Shown here: positions 22,134 to 26,298 of the stretch, one piece after another
Layout: every line of letters starts with the position of its first letter
Numbering within the stretch: the stretch's first letter is position 1
Source: an uncultured Christensenellaceae bacterium
Lineage (GTDB): Bacteria; Bacillota; Clostridia; Christensenellales; Borkfalkiaceae
Assembly: GCA_910588465.1 (NCBI GenBank)
Contig: CAJUOP010000008.1
Location: 53,975-80,272 of the forward strand
Length of the DNA stretch: 26,298 nucleotides
Direction of reading: 5' to 3'
Program-made: the position numbers and the translations under genes
The notes under the pieces: generated by a model
Told to the model about the DNA's origin: nothing
The model's input: only the letters and a program-made list of their open reading frames with translations
Databases searched by the model: none

Positions 22134-23105
22134 ATGAAAATATCCGTACTCGGCTGCGGCAGATGGGGTTCGTTTATCGCCTGGTATTTGTCCCGTCAGG
22201 GAAACGAGGTGACCTCCTGGGGACCGGGCGAGAGCTATTCTTACCAGATATTAAAACAGACGGGCAGAAACGAATACGTCGAGCTCGATAAAAAAATTAC
22301 GCTCACCTGCGATTTGGAGCAGGCGGTGACGGGCGCGGAGCTCATCGTAATTTCGATCAGCGCGCAGGGTTTGCGCGGATTTATGGAAAAAATCGTACGC
22401 TATCCCGTCGCGGAGAAAACGTTCGTGCTCTGCATGAAGGGGATCGAGGTGGAAACGGGCAAGCGCCTTTCCGAAGTACTTACGGAAAGCGGGATCTCTC
22501 CCCGCAATATCGCCGTCTGGGTGGGACCCGGGCACATTCAGAGCTTTGTGCAATGTATTCCCAACTGCATGGTAATCGACTCGGAAAACGAGGCGCTGAA
22601 AATCGAACTGGTGGAACGCTTTAAAAGCGACCTGATACGGTTTTATTACGGAAATGATTTGCTCGGCACCGAGATCGGCGCGGCGGCTAAAAACGTAATG
22701 GGCATCGCTGCGGGCGTGCTCGACGTCGTCTGCCCGCCCTTAAAGGGACCGCTCATGTCGCGCGGCGCGCGAGAGGTGGCGCGCCTCATTAAGGCGATGG
22801 GCGGGAACGAGCTTTCCGCTTACGGGCTGGCGCACCTCGGCGATTACGAAACCACGCTGTTTTCGCCCTATTCGCATAATCGGCAGTTCGGCGAATCGCT
22901 CGCCAAGGGGCAGCGCTTCGACCGTCTGGCGGAGGGCGTCGCCACATCTAAGGCGATGTTCCTGCTGGGGCAGAAATATCGGGTAGAGCTGCCCATTACG
23001 CAGGCGGTGTACGAGGTCTGCTACGGCGAGGGCGACGACGAACGGCGCTGCAAAGAGGCGATCGGGAGCCTGTTCTCCCGCCGCACCCGCGCGGAAATCG
23101 AATGA
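22134..23105 (+). CDS. gpsA: NAD(P)-dependent glycerol-3-phosphate dehydrogenase, divergent
   Basis: The product has 323 residues. It has a Rossmann start MKISVLGCGRWGSFIAWYL, Lys102 in LCMKGIE, Lys186 in GAAAKNVMGIAAG and the substrate-binding SHNRQFG (Arg250). It would reduce dihydroxyacetone phosphate to sn-glycerol-3-phosphate for phospholipids. Some motifs differ from typical GpsA: LGCGRWG in place of GAGSWGT, VGPGHIQS in place of a SGPS-type turn, and GLAHLGDYETTLFSPYSHN in place of GLAGLGDLxxTCxSxxSRN. The gene follows recR after 14 bases and ends 33 bases before a nucleoside hydrolase gene. A related Rossmann dehydrogenase cannot be excluded, but GpsA is the best fit. Confidence 0.85.
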   Translation: MKISVLGCGRWGSFIAWYLSRQGNEVTSWGPGESYSYQILKQTGRNEYVELDKKITLTCDLEQAVTGAELIVISISAQGLRGFMEKIVRYPVAEKTFVLCMKGIEVETGKRLSEVLTESGISPRNIAVWVGPGHIQSFVQCIPNCMVIDSENEALKIELVERFKSDLIRFYYGNDLLGTEIGAAAKNVMGIAAGVLDVVCPPLKGPLMSRGAREVARLIKAMGGNELSAYGLAHLGDYETTLFSPYSHNRQFGESLAKGQRFDRLAEGVATSKAMFLLGQKYRVELPITQAVYEVCYGEGDDERRCKEAIGSLFSRRTRAEIE

Positions 23106-23138
23106 GCTTGCCTGCGAAATCAAGGAAACGGGGATAAA

Positions 23139-23942
23139 ATGAAGCTGATTTTATGCTGCGATTACGGCTTGGACGACGCTGCGGCGACGGTGGACGCGCT
23201 CGCCCATGCCGAAGAGGACGGATATTCGGAAGTCGTGCTTGTCGCCGTCGGCGGAAACGTTCCCGCCGAAGTTTCGCTTCGGAATGCGAAAAAGCTGCTT
23301 GCTGCGCTGCCGTTTTCCTATCCGTCGGCGACGGTTGTCGATACGACGGCGGAAGCGCAGCCGAGCGATTATTTAAATCTGATTCACGGAGAGGACGGCA
23401 TGGGGGATCTCTTTGCGGAGGCTCCCGCGTCCGCCGTGTCCGCGGTCGCGTTTGACCAATGGCTGAATACGTTTTCGGGCGAGTACACGCTGTTGAGCCT
23501 CGGTCCCATGACGCTCGTGCCCCGTATTCTGGCTTGCGGCGACTGTAAAAAATTTGTGTTTATGGGCGGGAATATTGCGGAGATCCCCAATTTTAACGGA
23601 TACGAATTCAACCACGCGCTCGATCGCCGAGCCTTTGCCGAAACGGTAAAAAAATACCCGCACGTTGCCGTTACAATGGATACTTGCAGAAATAAGCTGT
23701 TTAACGTGCAAAAGCGCGGTGTGAAGGACGGCGGACTGATACGAACAATCGTAAACCGCTCGAGAGAATTAACGTTTCGCTCGGGCGAAAAGGGGTGCTA
23801 TATCTGGGACGATATCGCCGTAAAGGTTTTGCGTCATCCCGACTGGTTTAAAATGCAAACGGCGAAGGATAGAGACGGGAACCTTTTAACCGTTGCACAC
23901 TATACGCATAATTTGCCTTACGACGAGATTGTTGAAAGTTAG
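23139..23942 (+). CDS. Inosine/uridine-preferring nucleoside hydrolase family protein
   Basis: The product has 267 residues. The N-terminal CDYGLDDAAAT matches the Ca2+-binding DxGxDD loop. VGGNVPAEVSLRNAKKLL, then LIHGEDGMGDL and LLSLGPMTLVP follow. MGGNIAEIPNFNGYEFNHAL corresponds to the MGG...EFN active-site segment. A C-terminal Asp in CYIWDDIAV may complete the metal site. It would hydrolyse ribonucleosides to base and ribose in salvage. It is shorter than most family members (about 310 residues), mainly in the C-terminal third. It may belong to the preceding operon or have its own promoter. A terminator follows. Confidence 0.85.
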   Translation: MKLILCCDYGLDDAAATVDALAHAEEDGYSEVVLVAVGGNVPAEVSLRNAKKLLAALPFSYPSATVVDTTAEAQPSDYLNLIHGEDGMGDLFAEAPASAVSAVAFDQWLNTFSGEYTLLSLGPMTLVPRILACGDCKKFVFMGGNIAEIPNFNGYEFNHALDRRAFAETVKKYPHVAVTMDTCRNKLFNVQKRGVKDGGLIRTIVNRSRELTFRSGEKGCYIWDDIAVKVLRHPDWFKMQTAKDRDGNLLTVAHYTHNLPYDEIVES

Positions 23943-23954
23943 TTTTAATAAAAT

Positions 23955-23987
23955 AAAAAACGAACGGTTGTTCCCGTTCGTTTTTTT
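23955..23987. terminator. Bidirectional terminator between nucleoside hydrolase and tRNA-Leu
   Basis: AAAAAACGAACGG and CCGTTCGTTTTTT form a 13-bp stem with a 6-base loop, A/T-rich on both sides. It ends at the encoded CCA of the convergent tRNA-Leu. Confidence 0.9.
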
Positions 23988-23989
23988 GG

Positions 23990-24068
23990 TGCGGACGACA
24001 AGATTTGAACTTGCACGGTTGCCCATTGGATTCTAAGTCCAACGCGTCTGCCATTCCGCCACGTCCGC
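23990..24068 (-). tRNA. tRNA-Leu(TAG)
   Basis: Read on the minus strand, acceptor stem GCGGACG pairs with CGTCCGC, with discriminator A and an encoded CCA (23989-23987). The anticodon arm is TTGGA-CTTAGAA-TCCAA, giving anticodon TAG. The variable region TGGGCAACCGT is longer than in class I tRNAs, and the T arm is GCAAG-TTCAAAT-CTTGT. It faces the nucleoside hydrolase gene. No convincing own promoter was found in its leader, which holds an inverted partial copy of its D and anticodon arms. Confidence 0.93.
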
Positions 24069-24264
24069 AAGGGATATCAAGTTAAAAAGTCCGGAATGGC
24101 GCTGCGCGTTGGACTTTTATAGGGCTCCCGAAAAAAGACGAAGTGTTTTTTGGGAAGAGGAGCGGCAACGCAGTAGTGCTTTCCGCTTGCGTAAGCGAGC
24201 GGTGCAAAACGGAGTTTGCCGCGACGAGCGTCTGCCGTTTAGCCGCGTCTGCAAAAGTAAAAAC
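24069..24264. other. tRNA-Leu leader region, no gene seen
   Basis: This 196-base gap between the tRNA-Val terminator and tRNA-Leu encodes no supported protein. It contains the inverted tRNA-Leu fragment (24092-24116), an AAAAGTCC/GGACTTTT hairpin around it, a small palindrome CGCTTGCGTAAGCG near 24183-24196 and the word CGTCTGCCGTTTAGCC, which weakly echoes the tRNA-Leu D arm. A CTATAAAAG near 24112-24120 (minus strand) lacks a good -35. Confidence 0.6.
24092..24116 (+). pseudogene. Inverted partial tRNA-Leu copy (D arm to anticodon 5' stem)
   Basis: CGGAATGGC, then GCTG, then CGCGTTGGACTT on the plus strand matches tRNA-Leu(TAG), which reads CGGAATGGC, AGA, CGCGTTGGACTT on the minus strand at 24058-24035. 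Both flanking blocks (9 and 12 bases) match perfectly. It is an inverted copy about 33 bases upstream of the tRNA. Confidence 0.75.
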
Positions 24265-24322
24265 AAAACCCCACATATTGGCGCACAAATGTCGTAACAG
24301 ACGGCACAATATATAGGGTTTT
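24265..24322 (-). terminator. Terminator of tRNA-Val with 16-bp stem
   Basis: On the minus strand AAAACCCTATATATTG pairs along its whole length with CAATATGTGGGGTTTT (two G-U pairs) across a 26-base loop, followed by GTTTTT. It starts one base after the encoded CCA of tRNA-Val and separates it from tRNA-Leu. Confidence 0.8.
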
Positions 24323-24326
24323 ATGG

Positions 24327-24400
24327 TGGGGACGACAGAACTCGAATCTGTGACCTTTTGCATGTCAAGCAAACGCTCTAACCAACTGAGCTACGCCCCC
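24327..24400 (-). tRNA. tRNA-Val(GAC)
   Basis: Read on the minus strand, acceptor GGGGGCG pairs with CGTCCCC (one G-U), with discriminator A and an encoded CCA (24326-24324). The D arm is GCTC...GAGC and the anticodon arm TTTGC-TTGACAT-GCAAA gives anticodon GAC. The variable loop is AGGTC and the T arm ACAGA-TTCGAGT-TCTGT. It has its own consensus promoter and terminator. Confidence 0.95.
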
Positions 24401-24416
24401 GTAAATCAGCTTTATT

Positions 24417-24445
24417 ATCATAACTTAATTTTTTTGTCTTGTCAA
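24417..24445 (-). promoter_or_regulatory. Promoter of tRNA-Val
   Basis: On the minus strand TTGACA (24445-24440), a 17-base spacer and TATGAT (24422-24417) lie 16 bases before the mature tRNA 5' end. Confidence 0.88.
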
Positions 24446-24497
24446 CACTTTCTTTGCAAGGAATACAAAATTTTTTTAAAAAAGTTTTTAAAGCCTT

Positions 24498-24951
24498 GTC
24501 ATTCTGAGAGAGCGGAGCGACCGAAAGGATCTGCTTTTGTCATTCTAAGCGAAGCGAAAGAATCCCACGGGGGGAAAGAAGAACATAATAAAAAATAAAA
24601 ACACACAATATATTGTATATAAGAGGTTAGGCAAAGGGAATTAAAAGAAAATCGACAAAAAATGTTGAAAAAAATTTAAGATTGTGTTACAGTATTACTG
24701 TATCGGTGTAAGTATATACTGGCAGTGCAGAGATTCTCACGGCACGGCTGTGCCGTGCCTCAGAATGACAGATGGGGCGTTCCCTTGTCATTCTAAGCGG
24801 AGTCGAGCCACACTCTTGTCATTCAGAGGGAGCGGAGCGACCGAAAGAATCTTATTGCGTGAAAGCGGAGATTCTCACGGCACGGCTGTGCCGTGCCTCA
24901 GAATGACAGATGGGGCGTTCTCTTGTCATTCAGAGCGTAGCGAAAGAATCT
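24498..24951. repeat. Intergenic palindromic repeat block C
   Basis: At least seven elements of the block A/B family lie in this gene-free region. Plus-oriented copies are at 24498-24532, 24539-24565, 24787-24806 (truncated, no GAATC end), 24818-24851 and 24924-24951. Inverted copies at 24732-24769 and 24870-24907 are identical, with core GGCACGG/CCGTGCC, and the identity runs on for about 13 bases. Between 24566 and 24731 the sequence is AT-rich with no elements. ORFs read here are repeat read-through. Confidence 0.88.
24665..24693 (+). promoter_or_regulatory. Possible promoter upstream of the surface-protein gene
   Basis: TTGAAA (24665-24670), a 17-base spacer and TACAGT (24688-24693) occur in an AT-rich stretch. 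It lies almost 300 bases before the gene, with repeat elements in between, so it may not be the true promoter. Confidence 0.3.
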
Positions 24952-24985
24952 AATAAAAAAATACAGCGAAAAGAGGAAAATAGAT

Positions 24986-26298
24986 ATGCAAAAGGGAATG
25001 AAAAAAGAAACGCGGGGGGGGTACAATAAAAGTACTTTCTTTATAAAGTTATTTTCTATCCTTTTTCTTTGCACGGCGATAATCGGCGGTGCCTTTTTTG
25101 TATTTCCTCTTAGTAATAAAAATGTAAGTGCTACAAGTACTCCTATAACGGATTCTACCGCAACCGTAAGCGGTGGCGATTTATGGAAAGATGGGCATAT
25201 TGACAGTGCAATACTTGAAAAAATAATAAAGCAAGTTACTAATGATAATAACGTTAATGAATCAAGTTTAAAAAATTATGCGGCAAACAAGATTACAGCA
25301 GATATTATGCATAATAGTACGGCAGGGGGCAAAAGTGCCGCCAAGGAAGTTACATTTAAATTTGGCGGAGAATATTGGCAAGCTGTTTATCTTTCTGCGG
25401 CGGATAATAACTTTGATACAAATGGAAAGGCTTGTGGAACAGATAATCTCATAAATGGTTCTCCTACAAAAAAGGGTGACGCAATTTTAACAATTATGCT
25501 TGCCTATAACACTGAAACCGTGCAGTGGAACAAATGGGCAGAAAATAATTTTGATAGAAATTATCCTAGTACGATGTACAGTACGAGTTATATTCGTAAT
25601 GTCGTTTTGAATGTAAATGATTCGTGTGGATATTCTGAATCGAGTACCGCTACTAAATTAACAAATTTGGGGCAGAACGAAAGCAATCGTTTTGCTAAAT
25701 TTACTATGTCTACAATTGGAGGAGAAGAGAATAAGTTAATAAATTATATCGCTAAACCTGCACAAATGAAATGGCAAGAAGTTGAATCGACACCTAATTA
25801 TACGACTTTGCCTTATTATTATTTTAATGAGGCATATGGTACACCAACAAAAGGTGCATGGCATACACCATCAAATGCAAATAAACTGGTGAATAAACAG
25901 AATTATAACGATTGGGCTAACGATTTGATTTGGATTCCAAGTTTAGGTGAAACTGGACATGGTAACGATACGAACGGGGTATGGAAAATTCCATATAATA
26001 ATAGGGCAAATAGTGTAGTAACTTGGACAAGAACAGGAGAATATAATAGCGCATCGAATTTAACAAAACTTGGTGGAAGTAACGTTCCTGCAAATGAAAA
26101 ACTTAGTTACCGTCCTGCTTTACATTTAAATCTGTCAGCTGCATTTAATTCCATTTCTGCGGACGATGTCAATACAGAGTATAACGGGCAGAAACAGACG
26201 ATAGATACGCTTGTGAGTTGGTATGATCCGGCTGTAATGGCGGTAACGGAAGTAGACGGCAATTTTACGGACGTGGGAGCTCACACGGTAAAGGTAAC
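24986..26298 (+). CDS. Large secreted/surface protein with DUF6273-like and Ig-like repeat regions, 3' truncated by the window
   Basis: The frame is open from ATG 24986 to the window end, 437 codons and two bases. AGAGGA about 9 bases upstream is the SD. The N-terminus is basic (MQKGMKKETRGGYNK), followed by a hydrophobic helix (about 18-41) and a Ser/Thr-rich stretch, so it is exported and perhaps anchored. The middle is rich in Asn, Thr and Tyr. WTRTGEYNSAS, then LSYRPALHLNLSAAF (RPALHLNL at 376-383), resembles DUF6273-type domains. The last part, NTEYNGQKQTI to VGAHTVKV, resembles MBG/Ig-like repeats. Base and codon use are far more AT-rich than in the rest of the window, suggesting transfer. 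Codons 10-12 contain a run of eight G (25014-25021), where loss or gain of one base causes an early stop. Function unknown; adhesion is a guess. Confidence 0.85.
   Translation, partial: MQKGMKKETRGGYNKSTFFIKLFSILFLCTAIIGGAFFVFPLSNKNVSATSTPITDSTATVSGGDLWKDGHIDSAILEKIIKQVTNDNNVNESSLKNYAANKITADIMHNSTAGGKSAAKEVTFKFGGEYWQAVYLSAADNNFDTNGKACGTDNLINGSPTKKGDAILTIMLAYNTETVQWNKWAENNFDRNYPSTMYSTSYIRNVVLNVNDSCGYSESSTATKLTNLGQNESNRFAKFTMSTIGGEENKLINYIAKPAQMKWQEVESTPNYTTLPYYYFNEAYGTPTKGAWHTPSNANKLVNKQNYNDWANDLIWIPSLGETGHGNDTNGVWKIPYNNRANSVVTWTRTGEYNSASNLTKLGGSNVPANEKLSYRPALHLNLSAAFNSISADDVNTEYNGQKQTIDTLVSWYDPAVMAVTEVDGNFTDVGAHTVKV

Noticed and set aside
24069..24264. T-box or other riboswitch in the tRNA-Leu leader
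   Set aside because: No T-box sequence or specifier loop is visible; the complementarity is to the adjacent tRNA itself and the downstream gene is a tRNA, not a synthetase or amino-acid gene.
24082..24372. Minus-strand ORF spanning both tRNA genes
   Set aside because: It reads through tRNA-Val and leader structures and has no SD or recognisable product.
24498..24951. CRISPR array
   Set aside because: Repeats are in both orientations, unequal in spacing and core sequence, and no cas genes are in the window.

Overview
The window comes from a GC-rich, low-redundancy bacterial chromosome. Gene content points to Bacillota, class Clostridia: a SigB/F/G-type sigma factor with STAS and HATPase partners, a SigH-type sigma factor next to mrnC and rlmB, CotF-like spore coat proteins, the dnaX-ybaB-recR cluster and a DUF3343 protein. 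The combination, together with abundant CATTCTGAG...GAATC intergenic repeats, resembles gut Christensenellales-type genomes (my guess, from memory). All coding genes up to about 23.9 kb look like ordinary chromosomal genes. Most initiate behind good Shine-Dalgarno (SD) sequences, and sigmaA-type promoters with 16-17 nt spacers recur.

Layout. 1-400: a tandemly duplicated block of palindromic repeats. 509-2191: an orphan MsmX/UgpC-type ABC ATPase with a long Lys/Pro/Ala tail. 2325-4393: a histidine-loop ArsP_2-type exporter followed by a degenerate glycerol-1-phosphate-dehydrogenase-like protein. 4506-6247: a four-gene partner-switching operon (STAS antagonist, degenerate HATPase, sigma factor, second HATPase). 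6288-8480 (minus): a large membrane protein of unknown function, divergent from a CdaR/PucR-type regulator and an S41 protease (8742-11138). 11135-11782: two small unknown proteins. 11784-13199: a cysteine desulfurase family protein divergent from a DUF3343 carrier. 13240-14552: nth, then three small genes, two of them CotF/coat-like. 14673-16034: glmM, whose stop codon lies inside a repeat hairpin. 16260-17525 (minus): a CPA2 antiporter. 17727-23942: a compact rightward run mrnC-rlmB-sigH-dnaX-ybaB-recR-gpsA-nucleoside hydrolase. 23990-24400 (minus): tRNA-Leu(TAG) and tRNA-Val(GAC). 24498-24951: a third repeat block. 24986-end: the start of an AT-rich surface-protein gene that runs off the window.

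The features most worth a second look are: a G8 tract at codons 10-12 of the surface gene, where gain or loss of one G gives an early stop (candidate phase variation); the repeat family with conserved ends and exchanged, covariant hairpin cores, one copy of which supplies the stop codon of glmM; an inverted partial copy of tRNA-Leu in that tRNA's own leader; the sigma operon in which neither HATPase has a full set of kinase motifs; a metal-ligand-less G1PDH-like protein; an SD buried in the nth terminator stem; two apparently leaderless mRNAs (nth, mrnC); and an in-phase A AAA AAG heptamer in dnaX. No CRISPR array, transposase, integrase or rRNA gene was seen.
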